From Aureimonas sp. AU22 (GTDB taxonomy: Bacteria; Pseudomonadota; Alphaproteobacteria; Rhizobiales; Rhizobiaceae), in NCBI RefSeq assembly GCF_001463745.1, contig NZ_BBWJ01000040.1:86189-150188 (forward strand): DNA of 64,000 nucleotides, given 5' to 3'. Below are positions 18,672 through 26,743 of the stretch, in pieces. Every line of letters begins with the position of its first letter. The stretch's first letter is position 1. A program made the position numbers and the translations under genes. The notes under the pieces are model-generated. The model searched no databases. It was given only the letters and a program-made list of their open reading frames with translations, and was not told the DNA's origin.

Positions 18672-19037
18672 ATGACCATTCGCTTGACCGCCGTCGCCGT
18701 CGCCTTGCTGGCGGCCGGGGCGGCGCATGCCCACGAGCCCCGCAAGGGCCCGAACGGCGGCACGCTGGTCGACGCGGGCGCCCACCACGTCGAACTCGTG
18801 GCCTCGGGGACGGACGTGAAGGTGTTCGTCAGCGACGCCTCGGACGCGCCCGTCGCCCCAGACGGGTTCAAGGGCACCGCCGTCGTCCTCGTCGGCGGCA
18901 AGCCGACGCGCGTCACGCTCGCGCCGGCCGGCGGCTTCCTCTCGGGGACGCTCGCCGCCCCCACCGAGGGCCCGGTGAAGGGCGCCGTCCAGCTCACGGG
19001 CCCCGACGGGAAGACCTCGCAGGCCAAGTTCGACTGA
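18672..19037 (+). CDS. hypothetical small periplasmic protein of the efflux operon
   Basis: A 121-residue exported protein: signal peptide to about residue 20 (GAAHA), then HEPRKGPNGGTLVDAGAHHVELV, a stretch common in small periplasmic proteins beside CusA/CzcA pumps. The rest is beta-rich. Position directly after the pump gene and several His near the N-terminus suggest metal binding or delivery to the pump. The ATG at 18672 has GGAG nine bases upstream; an in-frame ATG at 18657 is possible. Confidence 0.72.
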   Translation: MTIRLTAVAVALLAAGAAHAHEPRKGPNGGTLVDAGAHHVELVASGTDVKVFVSDASDAPVAPDGFKGTAVVLVGGKPTRVTLAPAGGFLSGTLAAPTEGPVKGAVQLTGPDGKTSQAKFD

Positions 19038-19111
19038 ACCTCCGGGGCGGCGAGCCGCCGTCCCGCGACAGACACCCCCAACGGCCCGAGGGCCAACCAA
19101 GGAGAACCACC

Positions 19112-19561
19112 ATGCGCAAGATCCTCATCGCCGCCGCCGTCGCCGCGTTCCCGCTCGCCGCGGCCGCCCAGGATAGCCACTCGATGGCCGGGCACGGCGA
19201 CGCCGCCATGGCGCTGCCGGCGGCCTGCGAGGCCGCGGCCGGCTCGATGGACATGTCCAAGATGATGGAGGGCATGCAGGCCTCGATGTCGGGCGGCCAG
19301 ATGGACGAGGTCCAGAAGGCCAACCACGAGGTCATGATGCAGATGCACGGCCCGATGATGAAGGCGGCCATGATCAAGGACCCGGACCTCGCCTTCAACT
19401 GCGGGATGATCGCCCATCACATGGGGGCCATCGCCATGTCCGAGGTCGAGCTGAAGATGGGCAAGGACGAGAAGTCCAAGGAGATGGCCCGGATGATCAT
19501 CGACGCCCAGAGACAAGAGATCGAGGAGATGACGACCCGCGTCGAGGCGCTCGCCAAGTAG
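19112..19561 (+). CDS. DUF305 Met/His-rich periplasmic protein
   Basis: A 149-residue exported protein (signal peptide to about residue 19). The mature part is very rich in methionine: MDMSKMMEGMQASM, then HEVMMQMHGPMMK, and the DUF305 core IAHHMGAIAMSEVEL with paired His. DUF305 proteins form ferritin-like four-helix bundles, and Met-rich members such as CopM bind Cu(I) or Ag(I) in the periplasm. AAGGAGAA precedes the ATG. It is the last gene of the efflux run and ends before a strong hairpin. Confidence 0.85.
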   Translation: MRKILIAAAVAAFPLAAAAQDSHSMAGHGDAAMALPAACEAAAGSMDMSKMMEGMQASMSGGQMDEVQKANHEVMMQMHGPMMKAAMIKDPDLAFNCGMIAHHMGAIAMSEVELKMGKDEKSKEMARMIIDAQRQEIEEMTTRVEALAK

Positions 19562-19581
19562 GCCGGGTACGCGTCATCCGA

Positions 19582-19605
19582 GGGAGCGGCCCTCGGGCCG
19601 CTCCC
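19582..19605. terminator. strong GC hairpin between convergent genes
   Basis: Perfect 10-base arms GGGAGCGGCC and GGCCGCTCCC with the tetraloop CTCG, in the gap between genes ending at 19561 (+) and 19625 (-). No T-tract; called from stem perfection and convergent position. Confidence 0.6.
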
Positions 19606-19624
19606 GAATGCGCTCCGGCGCTGT

Positions 19625-19933
19625 CTACTGGCCGTTGGCCGGGGGTGTCGCGGGCATGTCCATGCCGGGCATGGCGTCGCCCTTCGTTTCCGGCATCTTC
19701 ATCGATGCCATCTTCGCGCAGCAGGGGCATCCGCCCGCGCCCTCGGCGGACTGGCCGGGCGTCGACTGCGGTGCCGCCTCCGCGGACTTGCCGCACATCA
19801 TTCCCTCGGCGGCCGGCGCGGCCTGGGACATGCCCGGCGCAGCGGCCTGCTCCATCATGCCGCATCCGGCCGCGGCGGCCGGGAACGTGCCGATCGCCGT
19901 GAATGCGGCGGCGGCGAAGACCAGGTTTCTCAT
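19625..19933 (-). CDS. hypothetical secreted Cys/Met-rich protein
   Basis: A 102-residue exported protein with a signal peptide to about residue 22 (FPAAAAG). The mature part has scattered metal-binding-type motifs: CGMMEQ, MMCGK, and CPCCAKMASMKM, then GMDMP. No family is recognised; composition fits a periplasmic copper or silver binder. It is set divergent from nothing nearby and converges with the DUF305 gene. GAGAGG lies just upstream of the ATG at 19933. Confidence 0.65.
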   Translation of the reverse strand: MRNLVFAAAAFTAIGTFPAAAAGCGMMEQAAAPGMSQAAPAAEGMMCGKSAEAAPQSTPGQSAEGAGGCPCCAKMASMKMPETKGDAMPGMDMPATPPANGQ

Positions 19934-20060
19934 GGGTATGCCCTCTCGTTTCGGTCGTGCGACCATGCCGACATTCCCGATGATCCGCCAGCGTCCCCGA
20001 TGACGCGGACGATGCCGGGGAAGGAAGTCGGGCCCATTCGCCGTATGGCTCGATGCGAGG

Positions 20061-21242
20061 CTAGATGTGCCTCCCGCTGTGCGGGTCGATCCCACGCTCT
20101 CTTAGAAGCGGCACGACGCCCAAGGCGGCCATCGACAGCACGGCCAAGGTGACGAGCGTCGCATGGGGTCCCATCCGGGCGAGGAGCACTGCCCCGACGG
20201 TCGGCGCCAGCGCCTGCGCGACCTGGGCCGGGCGCGCCAGCCGACCCATGACGCTCGCGTAGCCGTCCGGTCCGAACAGCGCCAGCGGCACCGTCCCGCG
20301 GGCGATGGACAGGATCCCGTTGCCCGCCCCGTAGAACACCATCGCCGCGGCGACGGGGAGGATGTCGAAGGCAAGCGCGCACACGCCGACGGCGGTGAGC
20401 GCGACGGCGGCCCGCAGCGTCCACAGCGGGTGGTGTCGCCCGCGCCCGGCCATCTCAATGACACGAGCACCGACCTGCGAGGGGCCGACCATCGCGCCGA
20501 ACGCCACCGCCGCCGCGAGCGTCTCGCCGCGGGCCTGGAGGAGCGTCAGGAGGTGGACCGAAACCAGCCCGAAGATCGTGCTGCACAGGACGAGGACGCC
20601 GACGAGCAGCAGGAAGTCGCGGCGTTCCCCGGCCGACTGAGACAGGGGTTCGTCGCGCCGTGCGGACGGGAGGGCCAAGCCCGCGCCGCTGGGGACGAAG
20701 AGCAGAGCCAGCGGAAGCGTGACGCAGACATGGAGCGCGGCATAGGCGAGGCAGGCGCCGCGCCAGCCGACGTGCTCGACCATGAACGCGGACAGCGGCC
20801 AGCAGACCGTGCTGGCGAACCCGCCCCAGAGGGTCAGCGTCGTGATGGCGGACCGGGCATCGGCCCCGTAGAGCCGCCCGAGCGTCGCGAAGGCCGGATC
20901 GTAGAGGCCCATCCCCATGCCGAGGCCGACGACGACCCACCCGGCGAGGAATACGGGCAGGTTCGGTGACAGGCCGAGGACGGCAAGGCCGAGCGCCAGC
21001 AGCACGGCGCCGAGTGCCAGCACGGGACGCCCGCCGCGCGCGGAGATGGTCGCGCCGACCCGGGGCGAGGCCGCGGCCGAGACGAGAAGACCGACGCTGA
21101 CCCCGCCGACGACCCACGGAAGGGGCCAGCCCGTGTCCCGCGAGATCGGGAGCGCCAGCACGGCAGGGAGATAGACCGACGATCCCCAGGCCAGGATCTC
21201 GAAGACCCCGAGCGCCGAGATGACCTGCCAGCGCGGCCTCAC
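20061..21242 (-). CDS. MFS transporter, last gene of the arsenic operon
   Basis: A 393-residue protein with about twelve hydrophobic segments and MFS-like loops ([20 protein letters not shown] between TM2 and TM3; [14 protein letters not shown]). It begins at a GTG that overlaps the arsB stop (GTGA), so it belongs to the ars operon. MFS proteins in ars loci export varied arsenicals or arsenic-linked metabolites; the substrate here is unknown. It lacks features that would let me call it ArsJ or ArsK. Confidence 0.82.
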   Translation of the reverse strand: MRPRWQVISALGVFEILAWGSSVYLPAVLALPISRDTGWPLPWVVGGVSVGLLVSAAASPRVGATISARGGRPVLALGAVLLALGLAVLGLSPNLPVFLAGWVVVGLGMGMGLYDPAFATLGRLYGADARSAITTLTLWGGFASTVCWPLSAFMVEHVGWRGACLAYAALHVCVTLPLALLFVPSGAGLALPSARRDEPLSQSAGERRDFLLLVGVLVLCSTIFGLVSVHLLTLLQARGETLAAAVAFGAMVGPSQVGARVIEMAGRGRHHPLWTLRAAVALTAVGVCALAFDILPVAAAMVFYGAGNGILSIARGTVPLALFGPDGYASVMGRLARPAQVAQALAPTVGAVLLARMGPHATLVTLAVLSMAALGVVPLLRERGIDPHSGRHI

Positions 21243-22543
21243 GACACGACCGGAAGCCAGACCCAAAGGGCGACGAGCGTCGCCAGCAGCACGGGCGGGG
21301 TCAGGACGAGGCCGACCCGCATGTACTGGCCCCAGGTGATCCGCTGCCCCTTGCCCGCGAGGACGTGGAGCCACAGGAGGGTCGCGAGCGAACCGATGGG
21401 CGTGAACTTCGGCCCGAGGTCGTTCCCGACGACGTTGGCGTAGACCATGAGCTCGCGGGTCAGGGGCGCGACGTCCGCCCGGTCGATGGCGAGCGCCCCG
21501 ACGAGCGTGGCAGGCATGTTGTTCATGACGGAGGCGAGCGCCGCCACCACGAAGCCCGTGCCGACTGTGGCGACGAGCGCGCCCTGCTGGCCGAGCCAGA
21601 CAAGGACCCCGGCGGCGATGTCGGTCAGCCCCGCGTTCCCGAGGCCGTAGACGACGAGGTACATGCCGATCGAGAACAGGACGATCTGCCACGGCGCCCC
21701 GCGCAGGACCTTCGGCAGGTCGACCACCGCCCCCTGTCCGCCGGAGAACCAGCGTCCAGCGATGGCCATCAGGACAAGGGCGGCGGCCCCGGTGACGAAG
21801 GCGATCGGCACGCCGAGCGGCCCTGTCACGAAGTAGGCAACGAGCAGGAGCGCGAGGAGCGGGAAGGCCGCGCGGAATACGGCCGGGTCGCGGATCGCGC
21901 TGCGCGGCTCCTCGAGCTGGCGCACGTCGTAGGTCGCCGGGATGTCCTTCCGGAAGTACGCCCACAGGACGAGGAGCGTCGCCGCCAGCGAGACGAGGTT
22001 CACAGGCACCATGACCGCGGCGTAGCGGCCGAAGGACACGTCGAAGAAATTCGCGGTGACGATGTTCACGAGGTTCGACACCACGAGCGGCAGGCTGGTC
22101 GTGTCGGCGACGAACCCGCAGGCGACCACGAAGGCGAGCGCCCCGGCGGGCGGGAAGTCGAGGCGCAGGAGGATGGCGAGCACGATCGGGGTGAGGAGCA
22201 GCGCGGCCCCGTCGTTCGCGAAGACGGCGGCGATCGCCGCGCCCAGAAGGACGACGAGCGGGAACAGCCGCCGCCCGTTGCCTCCGCCCCAGCGGGCGAC
22301 GTGGAGCGCGGCCCAGGCGAAGAACCCGGCCTCGTCGAGGACGAGCGAGATGACGATCAGCGCAACGAAGGTGAATGTCGCGTCCCAGACGATCTCCCAG
22401 ACCGTGCCGACGTCGCCCCAGCCGACGACGCCGGTCGCCAGCGCGACGGCGGCGCCGGCGAGCGCCGACCATCCGATGCCAAGGCCCCGAGGCTGCCAGA
22501 TGACGAGGACGAGGGTGGCGACGAAGATCGCGAGGGCGAGCAT
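21239..22543 (-). CDS. arsB: ArsB-type arsenite/antimonite efflux permease
   Basis: A 434-residue inner-membrane protein with about twelve hydrophobic segments. The early part has the ArsB/NhaD ion-transporter look ([46 protein letters not shown], broken by [13 protein letters not shown]), and [27 protein letters not shown] near residue 370 is diagnostic. ArsB exports As(OH)3 and Sb(OH)3 by proton exchange. The gene is 22 bases after arsH and overlaps the MFS gene by 4 bases. Confidence 0.92.
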   Translation of the reverse strand: MLALAIFVATLVLVIWQPRGLGIGWSALAGAAVALATGVVGWGDVGTVWEIVWDATFTFVALIVISLVLDEAGFFAWAALHVARWGGGNGRRLFPLVVLLGAAIAAVFANDGAALLLTPIVLAILLRLDFPPAGALAFVVACGFVADTTSLPLVVSNLVNIVTANFFDVSFGRYAAVMVPVNLVSLAATLLVLWAYFRKDIPATYDVRQLEEPRSAIRDPAVFRAAFPLLALLLVAYFVTGPLGVPIAFVTGAAALVLMAIAGRWFSGGQGAVVDLPKVLRGAPWQIVLFSIGMYLVVYGLGNAGLTDIAAGVLVWLGQQGALVATVGTGFVVAALASVMNNMPATLVGALAIDRADVAPLTRELMVYANVVGNDLGPKFTPIGSLATLLWLHVLAGKGQRITWGQYMRVGLVLTPPVLLATLVALWVWLPVVS

Positions 22544-22565
22544 GGACGGTCCGGGGACAAGAGGA

Positions 22566-23291
22566 TCAGAGGGTGCGCTGGTTGACGCGCGTCGCGAGTT
22601 GCTCGGCGCTCTCGACGCGCTCGGAGTAGCGATCCGTCAGGTAGTCCGAGCGACCGCGCACCAGCCAGGTGAACTTCACCAGTTCCTCGCAGACGTCAAC
22701 GACGCGGCTGTAGAGAGCCGACGGCTTCATGCGTCCCGCCTCGTCGAACTCGAGGAACGCCTTCGGTACCGACGACTGGTTCGGGATCGTCACCATGCGC
22801 ATCCAGCGGCCGAGGATGCGCATCTGGTTCACGGCGTTGAAGGACTGCGAGCCGCCCGACACCTCCATGACGGCCAGCGTCTTGCCCTGCGTCGGGCGCT
22901 TGGCGCCGAGAGCCAGCGGGATCCAGTCGATCTGCGCCTTCATAATCCCGGTCATGGCGCCGTGGCGCTCAGGAGTGACCCAGACCATGCCCTCGGACCA
23001 GTCGGCGAGGTCACGCAGCTCCTTGACCTTCGGGTGATCGGGTTCCGCCCCGTCGGGGAGCGGCAGGCCGCGGGGATCGAAGGTGCGCACCTCGCAGCCG
23101 AACCAGCGCAGGAGGCGACCAGCCTCCTCGGATAGAAGGCGCGAATAGGATCGCTCTCGGATCGAGCCATAGAGGACAAGGATGCGCGGCGAGTGCGTCG
23201 GGGCGCCGGGGCCGGCGAGCGCATCGACATCGATCGCCTGGAGCTGGTTGAGGTCGACGGAGGGCAGGTCGAGGGCAGCGGGGTCCGTCAT
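22566..23291 (-). CDS. arsH: ArsH NADPH-dependent flavoprotein (organoarsenical oxidase)
   Basis: A 241-residue flavodoxin-like protein. The FMN-binding loop [37 protein letters not shown] and [24 protein letters not shown] are typical ArsH blocks. ArsH enzymes oxidise trivalent methylated or aromatic arsenicals to less toxic pentavalent forms in the cytoplasm. The start ATG overlaps the stop of the acetyltransferase gene upstream (ATGA). Confidence 0.94.
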   Translation of the reverse strand: MTDPAALDLPSVDLNQLQAIDVDALAGPGAPTHSPRILVLYGSIRERSYSRLLSEEAGRLLRWFGCEVRTFDPRGLPLPDGAEPDHPKVKELRDLADWSEGMVWVTPERHGAMTGIMKAQIDWIPLALGAKRPTQGKTLAVMEVSGGSQSFNAVNQMRILGRWMRMVTIPNQSSVPKAFLEFDEAGRMKPSALYSRVVDVCEELVKFTWLVRGRSDYLTDRYSERVESAEQLATRVNQRTL

Positions 23292-23731
23292 CGTCCGGTC
23301 TTCTTCCACCAAAGCACGGCCGAGGCCGCACAAAGGCCCGTGGCCTGCCGGGTCGCAAGGACTGCGGCGGGTGCCTTCGTCCGTTCGACGCGCTGGAAGC
23401 CGAGCGCCGCGAGGAAGGTCCGTTCCCCTGTCGTGAAGGCGAACGCGTCGGCCGCGCCCTGGACGCGGCCGCGCTCCATCAGGTCCGCCGTGATCGCGCC
23501 GCCGACGCCGCGCCCGCGGTGTTCGGGGACGACGGCTATGGATCGCAGGAGGACGGCGGAGCCGAGGGGTTCGAAGCCGCCGATCCCGACAAACTCGCCG
23601 TCCTCGGTGGCGTAGCGCAGGAACACTCGGCCGGGCTCGGTCACGTCCTCGGTCGGCAACCCTGCCGTGGACAGGAGGCCGACGAGACCGGCCGAATCGT
23701 CGACGGCGGTCGTGACGAGCGCTGGGGTCAT
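23288..23731 (-). CDS. ArsN-like GNAT acetyltransferase
   Basis: A 147-residue GNAT protein. The acetyl-CoA motif A is clear: [21 protein letters not shown] (the Q/RxxGxG/A element is RGRGVG). The gene is between arsC and arsH in a fully overlapping operon, where ArsN-type acetyltransferases are known; some modify arsenic-containing antibiotics such as phosphinothricin-like arsinothricin. Exact substrate is an inference from context. ATG overlaps the arsC stop. Confidence 0.82.
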   Translation of the reverse strand: MTPALVTTAVDDSAGLVGLLSTAGLPTEDVTEPGRVFLRYATEDGEFVGIGGFEPLGSAVLLRSIAVVPEHRGRGVGGAITADLMERGRVQGAADAFAFTTGERTFLAALGFQRVERTKAPAAVLATRQATGLCAASAVLWWKKTGR

Positions 23732-24135
23732 GCCCGGGTGCCTCCGACGGTCTCCCCGTCCTCCTTCGTGAAGGTGGCAACGGGGTTCGCAAGGAGCGGC
23801 AGCACCTTCTCGGACGGGCGGCAAAGCGTGGCACCCTTGTCCGTGACGACGATCGGGCGGTTGATGAGGATCGGGTGCTTGATCATCGCCGCGAGCAGTT
23901 CCTCGTCTGTCAGCTTGGGGTCGGCAAGCCCGAGTTCGGCGTAGGGCGTGCCCTTCTCGCGCAGGATGTCCCGCGGCTTCATGCCCATCATGTCGAGGAG
24001 TTCGGCCAGGACCTCGCGGCTCGGTGGATTCTTTAGGTACTCGATCACCTGCGGATCCTCGCCGGACTGGCGGATCATCTCCAGCGTGTTGCGCGACGTG
24101 CCGCAGGCGGGGTTGTGGTAGATCGTAACGGTCAC
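23728..24135 (-). CDS. arsC: glutaredoxin-dependent arsenate reductase
   Basis: A 135-residue ArsC of the glutaredoxin/Spx fold. The catalytic Cys11 lies in [16 protein letters not shown], and Arg residues of the arsenate pocket are found in NRPIVV (about residue 93) and LCRPSEKV. It reduces As(V) to As(III), which ArsB exports. GTG start overlaps the arsR stop (GTGA), so repressor and reductase are coupled. Confidence 0.94.
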   Translation of the reverse strand: MTVTIYHNPACGTSRNTLEMIRQSGEDPQVIEYLKNPPSREVLAELLDMMGMKPRDILREKGTPYAELGLADPKLTDEELLAAMIKHPILINRPIVVTDKGATLCRPSEKVLPLLANPVATFTKEDGETVGGTRA

Positions 24136-24485
24136 GAACAGGTCTCCGACGAGCATGAGGGGGCGAGGAGGTCGGCGCTGAGGTTCCCGCAGATCTCCGG
24201 GTTCCCCGAACAGCAGTCCTCTGTCAGGAAGGCGAGAAGCTGGCGCATGTCGTCGTAGCTCGCCGCATAAAGGATGCGGCGTCCGTCGCGCCATGAGCGC
24301 AGGAGCTTGGCGCGCTCCAGTGTCGCGAGGTGGAAGCTCATGCGCGTCGGCGGGATGGACAGCGCCTCGGCGATTTCCCCCGACGCCATGCCGTTCGGGC
24401 CGGCGCGGACGAGCATCCGAAAGGCCGAGAGACGGTCGGCGTGGGCAAGGGCAGACAGGGCAGCAACGGCTGAGTCGTCGTTCAT
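24132..24485 (-). CDS. arsR: ArsR-family As(III)-responsive repressor
   Basis: A 117-residue winged-helix repressor. The recognition region is SGEIAEALSIPPTRMSFHLATLERAKLL (about residues 35-62). It lacks the ELCVC site of the plasmid R773 type; instead cysteines cluster at the C-terminus (Cys91, Cys92, Cys99, Cys111, Cys116), as in ArsR of the Acidithiobacillus kind. It is first in the leftward ars operon and should repress it until As(III) binds. Confidence 0.92.
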   Translation of the reverse strand: MNDDSAVAALSALAHADRLSAFRMLVRAGPNGMASGEIAEALSIPPTRMSFHLATLERAKLLRSWRDGRRILYAASYDDMRQLLAFLTEDCCSGNPEICGNLSADLLAPSCSSETCS

Positions 24486-24492
24486 CGCTACG

Positions 24493-24520
24493 ATATTGCA
24501 AACATCATTGTAGTGTTCAA
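24493..24520 (-). promoter_or_regulatory. probable ars operon promoter
   Basis: Read leftward: TTGAAC (complement of 24515-24520), 16 bases, CAATAT (complement of 24493-24498). The AT-rich segment is the only promoter-like stretch before arsR and would place the repressor site over the start of its own message. Confidence 0.5.
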
Positions 24521-24561
24521 GCTGGGCGTCTCGGATGTCCGCTGCAAGGTCGGACGCGAGC

Positions 24562-24593
24562 TACGCTAGACGTCTCTTACGCCAGACGTCTCT
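24562..24593. repeat. two tandem copies of a 16-base unit
   Basis: TACGCTAGACGTCTCT and TACGCCAGACGTCTCT follow each other without a gap and differ at one base. Each contains the palindrome AGACGTCT. They lie between the ars promoter and the broken ATPase gene; function unknown. Confidence 0.6.
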
Positions 24594-24694
24594 AAAGGGT
24601 GGATAGCTGTCAGTCCGCTCTGGAGACGCAGGTACGGACAGCCGACATTGTCGGTCTTACTGAAGCTGTACTCAGTGAGCTCCGGCAGCGCATT

Positions 24695-24830
24695 GGATGC
24701 TCGCCCGCCCGCCGCCCGCGGCGACGTCGTCCAGCATCTCGCCGACGAGAAAGAGGAGCACGACCGTCGCGGCCTCTTCCTCGGCGTCGATGAAGACGGT
24801 GCCTATGGCGGCAATGCTCATCAACGTCTG
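24695..24830 (-). pseudogene. inverted fragment of a Zn/Cd P-type ATPase gene
   Basis: Read leftward this segment encodes a recognisable P1B-2 membrane region: LMSIAAIGTVFIDAEEEA, then TVVLLFLVGEMLDD and VAAGGRAS, matching the intact ATPase at 4157 (about residues 173-215 there). It is in opposite orientation to the C-terminal remnant that begins 25 bases further on. So the two are pieces of one gene that was rearranged, or of two copies. Confidence 0.75.
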
Positions 24831-24854
24831 AGGGCGTCCGGCACCCGATCCGCC

Positions 24855-25321
24855 AAGCTAACGGGCGACAACAGGCGCACCGCGGAGGCGGTCGCCGCAG
24901 GCCTCGGCATCGAAGGGCGCGCCGACCTCTTACCGCAGAACAAACAGCGCATCGTGCGCGAGCTTCAAGCGGATGGCTTCACGGTCGCCAAGATCTGCGA
25001 CGCCATCAACGACGCACCGGCGCTGGCTGCCGCCGAAACGGTATCGCAATGGGCGGCGGAACCGACTTCGCGTTGCAGGCGGCCGGCGCGGCCGTCCCGC
25101 ACGGACGGCTTCAAGACATCCACGACATGATCGCACGGTGGAAGAGCATCATGGGCAACATTCGGACGAACATCGCCATCGCGCTGGGCCTGGAGATGGT
25201 GTTCCTCGTCACCACCGTCGTCGGCATCACGCGCCTCTGGCCGGCCATCCTAGCCGACACGGGCGCGATCGTCCTTGCCACCGCGAAGGCCATGCGCCTT
25301 CTCGGCTGTAGGCCCGGTTAG
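24855..25321 (+). pseudogene. C-terminal remnant of a Zn/Cd P-type ATPase gene, frameshifted
   Basis: The remnant starts at LTGDNRRTAEAVAAGLGIEG and runs to a normal stop after LGCRPG. Key residues have decayed (KICDAINDAP where functional enzymes have VGDGINDAP), and a one-base loss near 25,039 moves the reading frame before GIAMGGGTDFAL. The final helices keep the P1B-2 pattern IAIALGLEMVFLVTTVVG and LADTGAIVL. It resembles the intact enzyme at 4157 and cannot be functional. Confidence 0.88.
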
Positions 25322-25423
25322 CCACGCCAACCAAACCCTGCGGTCGCTCCGTTTGTGGGTCAAGGCCTTCGCTGGGCGCTGACACCAGCGGAGAGGGCAT
25401 TGCCTCTACGGCCGATTTGAGGA

Positions 25424-26158
25424 CTAGGCAGGGTCGTCCTCGACGGCAGCGGTCGATCCGACGGCGGAACCGCCGCCCCCGCCCATGCCACCCCCTGCGC
25501 TGCCACCTCCGCCACCGCCGCGCGCGCCATCACCCCTCTCCCGATCTCCTTTGCTCCGTCCGCCCGAACCCGACGGGTGGGCCGGACCTTGCCGCGGCAG
25601 GACAAGACCGACCGGGACCGGATCGAGATCGAGCGCTTCACGGATGAAGTCGCGCAGCGATGCCACGAGCCTGTGCGTATGGGCGGGGCGCCCGGCAACC
25701 AACTCGCGGGCCGCCTTCTCGGCGAGCCTGACATGCTCTTCCGTCCCGAGCAGGATGATGTCGGCGAGCGAAGCCTCCACCGCGTCCCGGATCCGACGTC
25801 CGCGGTCCCATGCTGTCGGGTCCACGATAACGACGTCGGCCGTTCCGGCACCCATGGCTTCTCCTGCTGAAGCGCTCTGGCGCATCAAGTCGCAGAGATG
25901 CCGGGGATCGACCGTCAGGGTACCCGTGAAGGATCCTCCGAGCACCTTGTAGGCCGCAATCAGGGTGCGCAGGCGCTCGTTGATCTGGCGGTTCAGGCGC
26001 TCGCGCTTCTGCTGAACCGTCAGCATGACCAGCAGTCGGATGCCGACACCGACGAGCGTGACAAGCGCCAGACCGAGGAGAGAGACGAACAGGCCCTGCC
26101 GAACAAGAGGTCGACGTTGCGCAAGGAATTCTCCTGTCAGCTTTCTGGTGCAATGCAC
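25424..26158 (-). CDS. hypothetical membrane protein with Gly-rich tail
   Basis: A 244-residue product: one or two hydrophobic segments at residues 20-48 (LFVSLLGLALVTLVGVGIRLLVMLTV), then a charged coiled-coil-like stretch, a soluble middle part with LADIILLGTEEHVRLAEKAARELVAG, and a low-complexity tail (GGGGGGSAGGGMGGGGG). No family is recognised with a known role. The start is a GTG without a strong ribosome binding site, so the N-terminus is uncertain. Confidence 0.65.
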   Translation of the reverse strand: MHCTRKLTGEFLAQRRPLVRQGLFVSLLGLALVTLVGVGIRLLVMLTVQQKRERLNRQINERLRTLIAAYKVLGGSFTGTLTVDPRHLCDLMRQSASAGEAMGAGTADVVIVDPTAWDRGRRIRDAVEASLADIILLGTEEHVRLAEKAARELVAGRPAHTHRLVASLRDFIREALDLDPVPVGLVLPRQGPAHPSGSGGRSKGDRERGDGARGGGGGGSAGGGMGGGGGSAVGSTAAVEDDPA

Positions 26159-26226
26159 GAACGGCTGACGAGACGTTTATGGGCCGGCTCAGGCACAATC
26201 TTTTGGTCGCCAGGGCATTCATCCGT

Positions 26227-26664
26227 TCACCCTCGATAGGCAACGAGGATCGCTCCCGCGGCTATGAAGGCAACGCCCAACCAGTTCGGCGCGGACAGTC
26301 GCTCGCCGAGGAAGACGACGCCGAACACCGCGACAAGGACGACGCTCAGCTTGTCGATCGGCGCGACCCGGGCGGCGTCGCCGAGCTTCAGGGCACGGAA
26401 GTAGCAGAGCCAGGATCCTCCCGTCGCGATCCCCGAGAGCACCAGGAACAGGTACGTTCGCCCCGAGATGGATCCCGGCGACTGGAACTGGCCCGTCATC
26501 GCGAGGATCGCGCCGAGCACGATAAGGATGACGACTGTCCGGATGAAGGTGGCGAAGTCGGAGTTGACGTTCTCGATCCCGATCTTCGCGAAGATCGCCG
26601 TGAGGGCCGCGAAGGCCGCGGACGAGAGTGCCCAGAACTGCCAGGAGGCGACGGCGAACTTCAT
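26227..26664 (-). CDS. EamA-family (DMT) small transporter
   Basis: A 145-residue protein with about five hydrophobic segments and one EamA repeat: FWALSSAAFAALTAIFAKIGIENVNSDFATFIRT at the start and LSAPNWLGVAFIAAGAILVAY at the end. Single-repeat members probably act as dimers. Substrate unknown. It is 79 bases downstream of the fluoride antiporter gene on the same strand, so it may share that transcript. Confidence 0.85.
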   Translation of the reverse strand: MKFAVASWQFWALSSAAFAALTAIFAKIGIENVNSDFATFIRTVVILIVLGAILAMTGQFQSPGSISGRTYLFLVLSGIATGGSWLCYFRALKLGDAARVAPIDKLSVVLVAVFGVVFLGERLSAPNWLGVAFIAAGAILVAYRG

Positions 26665-26743
26665 CGGGATTGCTCCATTTTGAGAGGCGACAGCGGCGGA
26701 GGTGGTTGCCGCCGGTCGCGTCCGGGAATGCCAGTGGACTTCG

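Noticed and set aside
19040..19075. GC-rich hairpin (GGCGGC/GCCGCC) between the small periplasmic gene and the DUF305 gene
   Set aside because: Loop would be only two bases and there is no T-tract; too weak to call a terminator.
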